Positions 56,361 to 64,000 of a stretch of DNA of 64,000 nucleotides are shown in pieces. Below the pieces are notes generated by a model. The model was not told where the DNA came from. It was given only the letters and a program-made list of their open reading frames with translations, and made no database searches. How positions within the stretch are numbered: the first letter of the stretch is position 1; the number at the start of each line of letters is the position of its first letter. A program made the position numbers and the translations under genes. Source of the DNA: Scytonema millei VB511283 (lineage in GTDB: Bacteria > Cyanobacteriota > Cyanobacteriia > Cyanobacteriales > Chroococcidiopsidaceae); NCBI RefSeq assembly GCF_000817735.3, contig NZ_JTJC03000017.1, forward strand, positions 62,001-126,000. Reading direction: 5' to 3'.

Positions 56361-57635
56361 ATGATTGAAGTATTAGTAGGAGCAATAATTCTCTATTCTA
56401 CTTTTGAACAAAGTCCGACTTCTGAAGGCTGGATAACTCGTGGTTCTGGTGCTAATTGGGTGATTGGGGGTACATCTGGTACTCGCTCCATTCGAGTTCA
56501 GCATCCTGGTCCTACAAACTATACATTTGATGATGCATGGTCGAGTCCTTTACTAAATACTAATCCCCTGCAATGGTATCGGCTCTCGTTCAACAGTAAA
56601 GCTCCTGGAACGACTAATAACCCCGGAAGTGTCGGTTATGGATATTGGTCGGCGACATTCTATGACAAGCAAACTGGCAACCAATTACCAGATGCTACAT
56701 TCTCTAGTGTTTTTCAGTCGAATAATTGGGTGCATAATGAATTTCGTTTCCGTACCAAAGCTACTGTTGGAGCGAACGGGAAGCTACTACCAGTTCAAAT
56801 GAGAATTAATTTTCACTCGCTCGGTTCGCAGCCTCTTTTTATTGATGATATTACCGTGCAGTCAACAACTTCTCAAGAAGTAGCACAATGGGCTGACGGA
56901 ATGTATAATAGCTTTCCTGCCAAACTGAATTATGTTCCCAAAGCCAGCCGATGGCAACGTATTCCGCTCACGATGCAAAAGTTACGGAATGGGCAAAATC
57001 TCCGCATCGTTATGCTCGGAGACAGCATTCAGAATGATACAGCAACAGCACCTATCGATGTCTTTTTAGAACGCGAGTATCCTGGTAGTAAAGTTGAAAT
57101 TATCCCCTCTGTAATAGGTGGTACGGGGGTTCAGTACTATAAAACTTGCGTGCAGGATTGCATACTGAAATATAAGCCAGATCTGCTGATAATTGGAGGA
57201 ATCAGCAATGGCAATAACATGAGTGATTTCCAAAGCGTGGTTAATCAAGTGAGAGCTAGCGATCGCGTCACTAACCACAAAACCGAGATCTTGTTATTGA
57301 CGAAGGAATGGAGTCCTAACAACTATCCTAACCCAATTGACTATCAACTGCATCCAACTATTAAGGAACTCGATCAAAATCCGACAAATAATACGACAAT
57401 TCCTAACAATTATCGTGGTAACTTATTGTGGTTTGCTTATGCAAATAATCTAGAATACTTGGACATGACAGGAATTCAAAGTGAGTTTATCTATGGACCG
57501 GCTACCACTGCTGGTCTCGGTTCACCAGACGCTAACGGTAATCCATATAGCATTTGGATGCGCGATAATTACCACTTAAATGATTATGGAAAACAAATAC
57601 TAGGAAGGATATTGGAGGCATACTTCAGTTTATAA
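56361..57635 (+). CDS. SGNH/GDSL hydrolase with N-terminal carbohydrate-binding-like domain
   Basis: About 424 residues from ATG 56361. The first 180 residues form a beta domain (TFEQSPTSEGW, RSIRVQHPGP, then FIDDITVQ) like carbohydrate-binding modules. The catalytic part has VMLGDSIQND (Ser), IIGGISNGN (Gly/Asn block) and DNYHLNDYG (D-x2-H). It would remove acyl groups such as acetate from glycans. I see only a short N-terminal hydrophobic stretch, so export is uncertain. It may act on the polysaccharide acylated by the MBOAT system. Confidence 0.8.
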   Translation: MIEVLVGAIILYSTFEQSPTSEGWITRGSGANWVIGGTSGTRSIRVQHPGPTNYTFDDAWSSPLLNTNPLQWYRLSFNSKAPGTTNNPGSVGYGYWSATFYDKQTGNQLPDATFSSVFQSNNWVHNEFRFRTKATVGANGKLLPVQMRINFHSLGSQPLFIDDITVQSTTSQEVAQWADGMYNSFPAKLNYVPKASRWQRIPLTMQKLRNGQNLRIVMLGDSIQNDTATAPIDVFLEREYPGSKVEIIPSVIGGTGVQYYKTCVQDCILKYKPDLLIIGGISNGNNMSDFQSVVNQVRASDRVTNHKTEILLLTKEWSPNNYPNPIDYQLHPTIKELDQNPTNNTTIPNNYRGNLLWFAYANNLEYLDMTGIQSEFIYGPATTAGLGSPDANGNPYSIWMRDNYHLNDYGKQILGRILEAYFSL

Positions 57636-57753
57636 ATCTATTGTATTAAATACGAGCGGGTAAAAAATCTGACAGCGATCGCAAAACTGGAAATCTATAC
57701 GAGCGATCGGCTAGCCTTCGCGATCGTGCTGCTACAGCAATTCTACTCAATCA

Positions 57754-57843
57754 GTGGTAGATCTCCTACAGATAAAGCTTAAATTACGACTTACGACTTA
57801 CGACTTACGACTTATGCTCAGGTGGTAGATCTCGATACAGATG
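57754..57843. repeat. imperfect direct repeats flanking the heptamer array
   Basis: GTGGTAGATCTC followed by CTACAGATA at 57754-57774 and by GATACAGATG at 57822-57843 are near copies in the same orientation, one on each side of the TTACGAC array. They may record a duplication or slippage event. Confidence 0.6.
57784..57811. repeat. heptamer tandem repeat (TTACGAC) x4
   Basis: Four perfect adjoining copies of TTACGAC at 57784-57811, followed by a partial TTA. Short tandem 7-bp repeats of this kind are common in spacers of large-genome cyanobacteria. Copy number is likely variable between strains. Confidence 0.9.
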
Positions 57844-57944
57844 GAGCAGTCACTCAGTTGTACCGTAAAGCATTATGACAACTCTATATGCGAGCGATAA
57901 CAAAAGCTACAGAATTGAAAATTATTGTGAAATAAAAAAGTTAC

Positions 57945-59264
57945 ATGAAAGTAAATGATGTAGTAGAAACAGATTCGCTCAAGCGAGTGTTTGGATTGCC
58001 AACTCTAGTTGTCTATGGAGTAGGTGACATTCTGGGTGCGGGAATTTACGCGGTAGTCGGAAAAATTGCCGGACTTTCCGGTACTTTGGTTTGGGCTTCG
58101 TTCTTGACGGCTATGGTTGTCGCGGCATTCACGGCTTTAAGTTACGCCGAACTGGGCAGTCGATTTCCCCAAAGTGGTGGAGTCGCCTGTTTTGTCCACA
58201 GGGCATTTCGCATTGACTGGCTCTCAATCTTAGTTGGCTGGTTAATGTTTTGTACCTGCTTAGTCTCGATGGCAACGCTCTCGAAAGCGTTTGCTGGCTA
58301 TCTCAATGCTTTTGCACCAGCTATTCCAGATTGGCTGATTATCCTAGCGCTTTTTTCCGTGCTGGCATATGTCAATTTCAGAGGCATGAAGGAATCCTCG
58401 GCGCTGAATATCTTTTGTACGTCTGTCGAGGTTTCGGGTCTATTAATTGTAATTTTGGTTTCAACCTTGTTTTTGAGCGGTGGTGGCACGGTTAATCCTG
58501 CTGCTGTTCCCAACGAGCCAGCAATCGGTTGGACGGCAGTGATTCAGGGAGCAGCACTGGCTTTCTATGCCTTCATTGGATTTGAGGATATTGTCAATGT
58601 GGCAGAGGAAGTCAAAAATCCCGAACGCAACGTGCCAAGAGCAATCTTACTTGCTTTGGCGATCGCAGGTGTCGTCTATATACTCGTCTCCTGGCTGGCG
58701 ATTCAGGTACTCAATCCCTCAGAACTTGCTGCTTCCAGCGCTCCGCTATTGGATGTGGTGCGTCGAGCGCAGCCCAATTTTCCCCAAGTGATTTTTACCA
58801 TCATTGCTCTATTTGCCGTACTCAATACGGCGCTGCTCAATTTTGTCACGGCATCGCGGCTGTTGTTTGGGATGTCGCGTGAAGGATTGCTACCAGCTTG
58901 GTTAGGAAAATTACATCGACGCAGAGCCACGCCTTATCGAACGCTGTTGGTCATTTTACCCATTGCCATTTTTCTGGCGCTCTCCGGGACACTGCAATTT
59001 TTAGCAGGAACCACTGCCACCTTGATTCTGGCAATGTTTTGTCTTGTCAACCTCTCGCTGCTATCGATCAAACGTCGAGAACCTGAAACTAGCGGGTTTC
59101 GGGTTCCCTATATAATTCCGGCGATCGCATTACTGTTCGATCTCGTTTTGGTTGCCTTTGCTTCTCCCTCCAGTCACATTTTGGCGTTGATATTTGCAGG
59201 AATTGGAATGCTCCTAATTCTGATCCAAAAGGCTTTCAGAAAAGGACACATACCAAGCACTTAG
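57945..59264 (+). CDS. APC-family amino-acid permease
   Basis: A 439-residue membrane protein with about twelve hydrophobic segments. GDILGAGIYAVVGKIAGLSG is the family N-terminal motif, FIGFEDIVNVAEEVKNPERNVPRAI the core consensus around segments 6-7, and LFGMSREGLLPAWLGKLHRR the later loop. It imports or exchanges amino acids or similar compounds; the substrate cannot be told. It has no tie to the glycan genes, and a hairpin follows at 59318. Confidence 0.92.
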   Translation: MKVNDVVETDSLKRVFGLPTLVVYGVGDILGAGIYAVVGKIAGLSGTLVWASFLTAMVVAAFTALSYAELGSRFPQSGGVACFVHRAFRIDWLSILVGWLMFCTCLVSMATLSKAFAGYLNAFAPAIPDWLIILALFSVLAYVNFRGMKESSALNIFCTSVEVSGLLIVILVSTLFLSGGGTVNPAAVPNEPAIGWTAVIQGAALAFYAFIGFEDIVNVAEEVKNPERNVPRAILLALAIAGVVYILVSWLAIQVLNPSELAASSAPLLDVVRRAQPNFPQVIFTIIALFAVLNTALLNFVTASRLLFGMSREGLLPAWLGKLHRRRATPYRTLLVILPIAIFLALSGTLQFLAGTTATLILAMFCLVNLSLLSIKRREPETSGFRVPYIIPAIALLFDLVLVAFASPSSHILALIFAGIGMLLILIQKAFRKGHIPST

Positions 59265-59307
59265 TTGGCAAATTAGTTCGCAAACAGGCGATCGCTCTGT
59301 ACTGATT

Positions 59308-59622
59308 TCAGTTACTTGTCGTAGCTCGATAATCTGGGTATCGAGCTACGACCATTATTTCGCCATCATACCAATAGCGTCCGGCTTCTAAATCTGCTAC
59401 AAACATCTCTAACCAAACTCGAAAACTAGAAGCGACTGGATAAAGTCCATTACATTTACGATTTTCAATAATTTGACCGACATTCCCACCTAGCAGTACA
59501 GCACTCAAATCCAGAAAATAGCCATCTCCACACCCATCAGAGGTGAGAGGAATCACAACTACTTGTACGCTATGTTGTACGATAAAGCAAAACCAAATGA
59601 ATTGCAAATATGGAAGAAGCAA
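59308..59622 (-). pseudogene. SUKH (SMI1/KNR4)-like fragment
   Basis: The - strand reads VVVIPLTSDGCGDGYFLDLS, GNVGQIIENRK, VASSFRVWLEMFVADLEAG, which resembles the C-terminal half of SMI1/KNR4 (SUKH) proteins, with the usual GCGD-Y-LDL and F-x-FL pattern. The N-terminal half is missing, replaced on the opposite strand by the antitoxin gene at 59622. SUKH proteins often serve as immunity proteins for polymorphic toxins. As it stands this is probably a remnant. A short functional variant is not excluded. Confidence 0.5.
59318..59352. terminator. 14-bp perfect hairpin, probable bidirectional terminator
   Basis: Arms 59318-59331 and 59339-59352 (GTCGTAGCTCGATA and its complement) pair perfectly around a 7-nt loop. 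It lies 54 bp after the APC permease stop and in the 3' end of the SUKH-like remnant on the other strand. There is no strong T-run, so the efficiency is uncertain. Confidence 0.6.
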
Positions 59623-59903
59623 TGGATGCTGTTTCTACATCTGAGGCTCGCACCAACTTGTTTAGTCTCGTAGATCGAGTATCGGAAACTCACAAACCAA
59701 TTTTGATTACAGGCAAGCGTAACAACGCCGTTCTCATCTCTCAGGAAGACTGGAACTCTATCCAAGAAACTATGTACTTGCTGTCAATACCTGGAATGAA
59801 GGAGTCAATTAAAGACGGGATGGCAACTCCAGTCGAGGAATGTATATCTTGGGAGGATCTCAGGCGTGAGCTGGCAGATTCGATTGACGAAGCAAGCAGC
59901 TAA
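59622..59903 (+). CDS. Phd/YefM-family antitoxin
   Basis: About 93 residues; ATG 59622 (MDAVSTSEART) fits the family start better than 59610. The opening -STSEARTNLFSLVDRVSE- and the next -ILITGKRNNAVLISQEDWN- are the Phd/YefM DNA-binding fold; the acidic C-terminus neutralises the toxin. The next gene overlaps its end by 38 bp. Such pairs autoregulate their own promoter. Probably intact. Confidence 0.9.
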   Translation: MDAVSTSEARTNLFSLVDRVSETHKPILITGKRNNAVLISQEDWNSIQETMYLLSIPGMKESIKDGMATPVEECISWEDLRRELADSIDEASS

Positions 59904-60129
59904 GGATGCAGTCAAATTACGCTCTGCTGGGCTTTTTGATAAAATGGAGCAACTCTTAGATATTTTAGCTGACAATCCTTTTACCAACCCTCCCCCATAT
60001 GAGAAGTTGAGCGGCGATCTGGAAGGAGCTTATTCTCGTCGTATCAACATCAAACACCGATTAGTGTACGAAGTCATCAAAGAAGCGAAAACAGTCAAGA
60101 TCTTGAGGATGTGGTCGCATTATGAATAA
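59866..60129 (+). CDS. YoeB/Txe-family mRNA-cleaving toxin
   Basis: An 87-residue protein from GTG 59866, overlapping the antitoxin by 38 bp. LTKQAAKDAVKL, LSGDLEGAYSRRINIKHRLVYEV and the C-terminal MWSHYE match YoeB, including the Arg and the terminal His-Tyr used for ribosome-dependent mRNA cleavage. The pair is a type II toxin-antitoxin module. The last residues are variant but keep H-Y. Confidence 0.9.
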   Translation: MSWQIRLTKQAAKDAVKLRSAGLFDKMEQLLDILADNPFTNPPPYEKLSGDLEGAYSRRINIKHRLVYEVIKEAKTVKILRMWSHYE

Positions 60130-60252
60130 GTGCGATCGCCTACCATCGTAGTACATCAATACCATTGAAAGATTATAGATTTGAGTCAATGACTGTTTCA
60201 AGCATTCACTTTAGAGAGATAATTAATATATGTTGACCAAATGCAAATTGTT

Positions 60253-60280
60253 CTGGTCACTGGTCACTGGTCACTGGTCA
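60253..60280. repeat. heptamer tandem repeat (CTGGTCA) x4
   Basis: Four perfect copies of CTGGTCA at 60253-60280, with a partial copy CTG after, ending 7 nt before the ATG of the Psb28-like gene at 60288. It occupies the position of the ribosome-binding site; no Shine-Dalgarno is seen. Confidence 0.92.
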
Positions 60281-60287
60281 CTGTCTA

Positions 60288-60659
60288 ATGACTTCTGTAG
60301 CTGCAATTTATTTTTTTGAAGGAATTCCCGAAGAACTGAGTAACGTCAGCTTGCGCCGCGATCGCCGTTCGGGAGTTCGTTCGGTTTTACTGCGTTTTGA
60401 GCAACTCAAATCTTTGGAAAGATTCAATAGTTTTACCAAAAAATTCAATAACTTCGTGCGTTTGGTCGATGAAGAAGGTGAAATTCAAGTCACGCCTGAC
60501 TCGACAAAATTCATTTTTGGTGGCATGGATGGAGATGAATTTCAACGCCTAGATTGTACGTTTGCGATCGAGCAAGAAGACCACTGGGAGAGATTTATGC
60601 GGTTTATGAATCGCTATGCTGAGGCTAATGGTATGGCTTTCAGCGAATCAAATAAATAG
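60288..60659 (+). CDS. psb28: Psb28-family photosystem II assembly protein
   Basis: A 123-residue protein with IYFFEGIPEE-LSNVSLRRDRRSG, VDEEGEIQ and the ending HWERFMRFMNRYAEANGMAFSES, which match Psb28 and its paralogue Psb28-2. Psb28 binds the cytoplasmic side of photosystem II during assembly and repair. It diverges from the usual copy in the middle, so it is probably a paralogue rather than the main Psb28. Its start codon directly follows a heptamer repeat and lacks a clear ribosome-binding site. Confidence 0.8.
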   Translation: MTSVAAIYFFEGIPEELSNVSLRRDRRSGVRSVLLRFEQLKSLERFNSFTKKFNNFVRLVDEEGEIQVTPDSTKFIFGGMDGDEFQRLDCTFAIEQEDHWERFMRFMNRYAEANGMAFSESNK

Positions 60660-60716
60660 AATAAGGGCGCATAGTTATGCGTCCTTACTAAGAACGTAAT
60701 CACACTCCCCAAATTT

Positions 60717-61634
60717 ATGAAAGTAGCAATTACTGGAGCCACTGGATTTGTTGGTAGTCGTTTAGTCGAACGACTCAAATCGGACGGTCATCAAGTTGTC
60801 GTTTTTAGTCGCAACGTCAATAAGGCAGAAAACGTATTTCCTAAGTCTACTTTTCCAAATGTAGAAATTATTGCCTATACACCAACAGAATCGGGTGCGT
60901 GGCAAGATGCGATCGCCAGTTGTGATGGTGTAGTCAACTTAACCGGAGAACCAATTGGCGAAGGACGTTGGACACCCCAACGCAAACAAGAAATTCTCAA
61001 TAGTCGCAAATTGGGGACGCAAAAAGTTGTCGAGGCGATCGCCAAAGCAAATCCCAAACCCAGCGTGTTAGTCAATACTTCTGCGATTGGTTATTACGGT
61101 ACGAGTGAAACTACGACATTTGATGAATCCAGTCCTGCTGGTAACGATTTCCTTGCCCAAGTCTGCCAAGAGTGGGAAGCAGAGGCGCAGAAAGTCAAGG
61201 AATCGGGGACGCGGTTAGTCATTTTGCGCTTTGGAATTGTCTTGGGAATGGGAGGTGCGATCGCCAAAATGATTACTCCCTTCAAACTTTTTGCTGGTGG
61301 TCCCATCGGGAGCGGTCGCCAGTGGTTTTCATGGATTCATCGCGATGACTTGGTAAACTTAATTATCGAAGCATTGACAAAACCGGAAATGGAAGGAGTC
61401 TTCAATGCCACTGCTCCTAATCCGGTGCGGATGTCAGAGTTAGCCCAAGCAATGGGAGAAGTGATGCAGCGTCCCTCCTGGTTGCCCGTCCCCAACTTTG
61501 CGATCGAGGCATTATTAGGAGAAGGTGCGATCGTGGTTTTAGAAGGGCAGCAAGTTTTACCCAAACGCACTCAAGCATCGGGCTTCAATTATCAATATGC
61601 CAGCGTCAAAGAAGCATTAAAAACAATTGTATAG
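60717..61634 (+). CDS. thyD: TIGR01777-family oxidoreductase (ThyD)
   Basis: A 305-residue protein. KVAITGATGFVGSRLVERL binds NAD(P), VNLTGEPIGEGRWTP, NTSAIGYYG and FSWIHRDDLV are the family landmarks. It is the YfcH/SULA-related group, named ThyD in cyanobacteria; its role is linked to thylakoid or cell division but the reaction is unknown. Length and motifs are normal. It lies 57 bp after the Psb28-like gene and may share its transcript. Confidence 0.9.
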   Translation: MKVAITGATGFVGSRLVERLKSDGHQVVVFSRNVNKAENVFPKSTFPNVEIIAYTPTESGAWQDAIASCDGVVNLTGEPIGEGRWTPQRKQEILNSRKLGTQKVVEAIAKANPKPSVLVNTSAIGYYGTSETTTFDESSPAGNDFLAQVCQEWEAEAQKVKESGTRLVILRFGIVLGMGGAIAKMITPFKLFAGGPIGSGRQWFSWIHRDDLVNLIIEALTKPEMEGVFNATAPNPVRMSELAQAMGEVMQRPSWLPVPNFAIEALLGEGAIVVLEGQQVLPKRTQASGFNYQYASVKEALKTIV

Positions 61635-61654
61635 TTGCGATTGAAATAGACGCG

Positions 61655-61984
61655 CTATAGCCTGAAATTACTCGGTAGATCTCTAGCTGGATCTGGGGTA
61701 AAAGGACGATGTTCGAGATCGAAAACTCTCCTTTGAAATTCTGCTTGAATGGGTTGGGAAAAAGTTCTAGTTTGTTCGATTTCGTATAGCGATCTGGTAA
61801 TATCTGTATTAAATTCTGCTCTTTGCCGCTCGTTCCTTGCTTCTAACTCAGCTCCTGATTCTCCTTGTAACCGCAACTGAGTTTCGGAAAGATCGAAAAT
61901 CGGTTCTTCCTCCGAACGTGCGGGTTGGACGATCGCCAGTGATGCGATCGCCAGCACTGCTGTCAGTAATCCTGCTAACCTCAT
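61655..61984 (-). CDS. small secreted protein of unknown function
   Basis: A 109-residue protein with a clear signal peptide (hydrophobic 4-20, cleavage near PARS-EEE). The mature part is acidic and helical (LSETQLRLQGESGAELEARNERQR) and ends with FEHRPF-like FDLEHRPFTPD. No domain is recognised. Its RBS on the - strand is good (GGAGGAAAAG before ATG). It is convergent with thyD. Confidence 0.6.
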   Translation of the reverse strand: MRLAGLLTAVLAIASLAIVQPARSEEEPIFDLSETQLRLQGESGAELEARNERQRAEFNTDITRSLYEIEQTRTFSQPIQAEFQRRVFDLEHRPFTPDPARDLPSNFRL

Positions 61985-62061
61985 AGCTTTTCCTCCTTAC
62001 AGCGATGTAGCGTTTGGCTGTCTGGTGCGATCGAGCGAATATCTGTATTATAACGTTGAGA

Positions 62062-62262
62062 TTAATTCGCCTTTTCGGAGAAAAAATAACGTTGAATTAG
62101 CGTAGTAATGGCGATCGCCAAAGCCAGAATCAAAGCAATTGCTGCCGCATAACCTAGATCCAAGCTTTTAAAAGCATATTGATAGATAAGTAGCACAACT
62201 GTCAAAGTCGAGTTATCTGGTCCACCCGTACCGCGAGAGAAAATATAAGATTGATCGAATAA
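62062..62262 (-). pseudogene. C-terminal part of the interrupted sugar ABC permease
   Basis: The - strand reads on from LFDQSYIFSRGTGGPDNSTL through a membrane segment to IQRYFFSEKAN and TAA at 62062. This is the normal end of a MalF/UgpA-type permease. It is separated from the rest of the gene at 62397-63098 by a ~134-bp insertion, and the two reading frames are no longer joined. Confidence 0.85.
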
Positions 62263-62396
62263 GTAAAAAGTTGCGGGGCGCTCAAATTCCTATCCCCGCC
62301 GCAAGCGGACGGGGCATTACGGAATTTGCCCTTCGGGACGCACTCCCGCTGTGTTCATGAACGTGACAAGCCACGGGGAATCTACCCTTGATGAGA
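62263..62396. mobile_element. ~134-bp structured insertion inside the permease gene
   Basis: Removing bases 62263-62396 rejoins the permease codons GTFQ and LFDQSY seamlessly, so this is an insertion. It is GC-rich compared with its surroundings and folds: CAAATTCC (62283-62290) pairs with GGAATTTG (62321-62328), enclosing CCCCGCCGC/GCGG-A-CGGGG (62294-62314). No gene and no obvious target duplication are seen. It looks like the end of an IS200/IS605-type or another hairpin-ended element left behind, or a small non-autonomous one; identity unconfirmed. Confidence 0.6.
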
Positions 62397-63098
62397 TTGA
62401 AACGTACCAACAATGCCCATCACAACCACAAAAAATGTGACTGATTTTAAGCTTGGTAGAGTAATATAAAATAATTTATCCCACCAACTTGCTCCATCAA
62501 TTGCCGCTGCTTCGTAAAGGCTTTCAGGAATATCTTGTAAAGCAGCTAGATAAATCACCATAAATAAAGGTGCTGTTGACCAAATATTCATGATTGTAAT
62601 TGCTTTTAAGGCAACATTTGGATCGCCAATCCAGTTATAAGTTGGCAAACCTAAAAAAGCCAGAACGCTGTTTATTAAACCATTTGAATTATACATCCAC
62701 AAAAATATTATCGTTAATACTGCCGAGGAAGTCACTGTCGGCATAAAAAAAATAATTCTAAACCAATTTTTACCTTTGAGGTTAGCATTGAGAATTAAAG
62801 CCAAGCCGAGAGCAATTATAGTTTGAATTGGTACGACGATCGCCACGTATTCAACCGTATTTCTTAGAGCAATCCACACGCGATCGTCATTGAGAAGACG
62901 AGTAAAGTTTTTGAAGCCGTTGAATCTGTAGGTAAATTCTCCTAAAATCTGAATTTTATAAAAAGCCAGAACTAAAGCAATCAGAATAGGCAAAAGTACA
63001 AATAATCCTAAAATGATAATTGTAGGAACCATGAAAATATATCCAGCCAAGGCAGCTTTTGACTGAGGTTGATTTTTTAAAACACGATGCTCTCTCAC
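62397..63098 (-). pseudogene. sugar ABC transporter permease, MalF/UgpA type, interrupted
   Basis: A ~234-residue N-terminal part with about five membrane segments and the EAA loop EAAAIDGASWWDKLFYITLPSL, which contacts the ATPase. After GTFQ the frame runs into the insertion and stops within four codons (at 62382). The missing sixth segment is encoded beyond the insertion. It formed the first permease of a carbohydrate uptake system with the binding protein just upstream on the same strand. Confidence 0.9.
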
Positions 63099-63111
63099 TG
63101 TAATTTCTACT

Positions 63112-64000
63112 TTACTTTGATAAAGCTATTTCTTGATTAGCGGTTTGCTGCGCTCTTTTCATTGCTGATGCTAAACTTTGCTGACCGATTATGGCACTAA
63201 CAAATTGATTGTTAAAATTATTGAGAATAATCGGTAAATCTTCATTCAACTGCCAAATAGTAGCATATTCAGCTCCGGCAATAAAAGGTGAATAAAGAGA
63301 ATGGCGATCGTATTGTAGGGCATCGGTTACAGATTTACGGGTAGGAAATACAGAACCTTGTCTCGTCCAGGCTTGCATTCCCTCTTGTCCAGTTAAGTAA
63401 GAGATTAATTCCCATGCTGCTGTTTTATATTTCGATTTTTGATTCATTACATAAGCAACTGTATAAGCCATCGTGCCTTTTTTCTGGTTAATAGTTGGGA
63501 CTTCAGCAGTGGCATATTCAAGCTGAGGAAAGGTCTCTTTCAAATAAGGAATTAACCAAGGACCATCGATCGCCATTGCGACCTTTTCTTGACCAAACAT
63601 TTCACCTGCTGAATTTGTACCAACATCAGAAGGTTGAGCTGCCGATTTATCTAAACGATATAAATCTACTAGTAATTGTAGCCCTTTTAAACTCTCTGGC
63701 TCGGCAAATGTAACATTTCCATTCGCGTCGATTAACTTTCCTCCAAAGGCTTCGATAATAAAAACTTGACGGGCAAGTTCTGGAACTAAAGCAAAACCAT
63801 ATCGATCGATTCTGCCATTCCGATCGCGATCGACTGTTAATTTTTCAGCATATTCTCGCAATTGCTCCCAAGTTTGAGGTGGTTGAGATAGACCTACAGA
63901 CTCAAAAGCTTTTTTATTATAAAATAGGGTAAGAGTAGAATAATCTTTAGGTAAACCGTAGATTATTTGTTCTTTTTGAAATACCTGAAGAAATTGAGGA
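63112..64000 (-). CDS. sugar ABC transporter solute-binding protein, 5' end outside window
   Basis: The frame is open to the right edge, beyond the TTG that begins at 63861: reading from the edge gives PQFLQVFQKEQIIYGLPKDY, then STLTLFYNKKAF and QTWEQLREYAEKL. LVPELARQVFIIEAFGGKLID, AMAIDGPWLIPYL and YVMNQKSKYKTAAWELISYL are family-1 binding protein motifs. It delivers a sugar to the permease encoded 14 bp downstream. The signal peptide is outside the window. Confidence 0.93.
   Translation of the reverse strand, partial: PQFLQVFQKEQIIYGLPKDYSTLTLFYNKKAFESVGLSQPPQTWEQLREYAEKLTVDRDRNGRIDRYGFALVPELARQVFIIEAFGGKLIDANGNVTFAEPESLKGLQLLVDLYRLDKSAAQPSDVGTNSAGEMFGQEKVAMAIDGPWLIPYLKETFPQLEYATAEVPTINQKKGTMAYTVAYVMNQKSKYKTAAWELISYLTGQEGMQAWTRQGSVFPTRKSVTDALQYDRHSLYSPFIAGAEYATIWQLNEDLPIILNNFNNQFVSAIIGQQSLASAMKRAQQTANQEIALSK

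Larger units (their letters stand above)
57636..57944. other. spacer with heptamer tandem repeat and direct repeats
   Basis: No ORF. Besides several HIP1-like sites it holds the TTACGAC array and the flanking ~21-bp imperfect direct repeats listed below. It lies between the SGNH gene and the APC permease gene. Confidence 0.55.

Noticed and set aside
57784-57811. Tandem repeats as a CRISPR array
   Set aside because: The units are 7 bp and directly adjoining with no spacers; these are short tandem repeats.
1-64000. tRNA or rRNA genes
   Set aside because: I looked for cloverleaf and conserved rRNA segments in the spacers and saw none.

Overview
The window is chromosomal DNA from a cyanobacterium. 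The evidence is the HIP1 octamer GCGATCGC scattered through genes and spacers, a Psb28-family photosystem II protein, the cyanobacterial ThyD/TIGR01777 protein, 7-bp short tandem repeats and an NB-ARC ATPase of the large cyanobacterial family. The octamer and gene set suggest a large-genome, capsule-forming species, but the species cannot be named from this sequence.

Most of the window (about 2.0 to 57.6 kb) is one very large exopolysaccharide/capsule region. (a) 2-7.6 kb, + strand: three methyltransferases, a GT4 glycosyltransferase and a secreted polysaccharide-lyase-like protein. (b) 8.4-17.4 kb, + strand: export module 1, with glycosyltransferases, an FAD amine-oxidase-like enzyme, the ABC exporter pair Wzm/Wzt and a small methyltransferase, followed by a secreted glycoside hydrolase and a GT-C membrane protein. 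(c) 21.2-30.8 kb, - strand: export module 2, with a second, paralogous Wzm/Wzt pair, four class I methyltransferases plus an FkbM methyltransferase (the count includes one between Wzm and Wzt), three GT4 enzymes and the decayed end of an SDR epimerase. (d) 31-36.7 kb: two glycan genes (a WbsX/GH99-like protein and a GT2) lie among unrelated small genes (zinc-ribbon protein, DUF3102 protein, CoiA-like protein). (e) 36.7-49 kb, + strand: nucleotide-sugar enzymes (Gmd, an SDR, RmlA/C/D), a Wzc-type tyrosine autokinase, a GH39-like protein, and an MBOAT acyltransferase with an SGNH partner. (f) 50.3-55.6 kb, + strand: a four-gene set resembling lipid-linked sugar synthesis, flipping and transfer (GT2 with membrane segments, flippase-like protein, FAD oxidoreductase, GT-C protein), followed by an SGNH esterase.

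Together these genes could make dTDP-rhamnose and a GDP-deoxyhexose, assemble and heavily methylate glycans, export them through two distinct ABC systems under a Wzc-like co-polymerase, acetylate them, and trim them outside the cell. No RmlB, Wza, Wzx or Wzy is recognised in the window, so those functions must be elsewhere or absent.

The right end (57.9-64 kb) is ordinary chromosome: an APC permease, a Phd/YoeB toxin-antitoxin pair beside a SUKH-like remnant, a Psb28-like gene, ThyD, a small secreted protein and a sugar ABC transporter whose permease gene is interrupted by a ~134-bp structured insertion.

The most interesting non-coding signals are a near-identical 20-nt element in the leaders of two glycan operons, each followed by a possible tiny leader ORF and a hairpin; a set of mutually exclusive hairpins before the secreted hydrolase; and heptamer repeats, one abutting the start codon of the Psb28-like gene.
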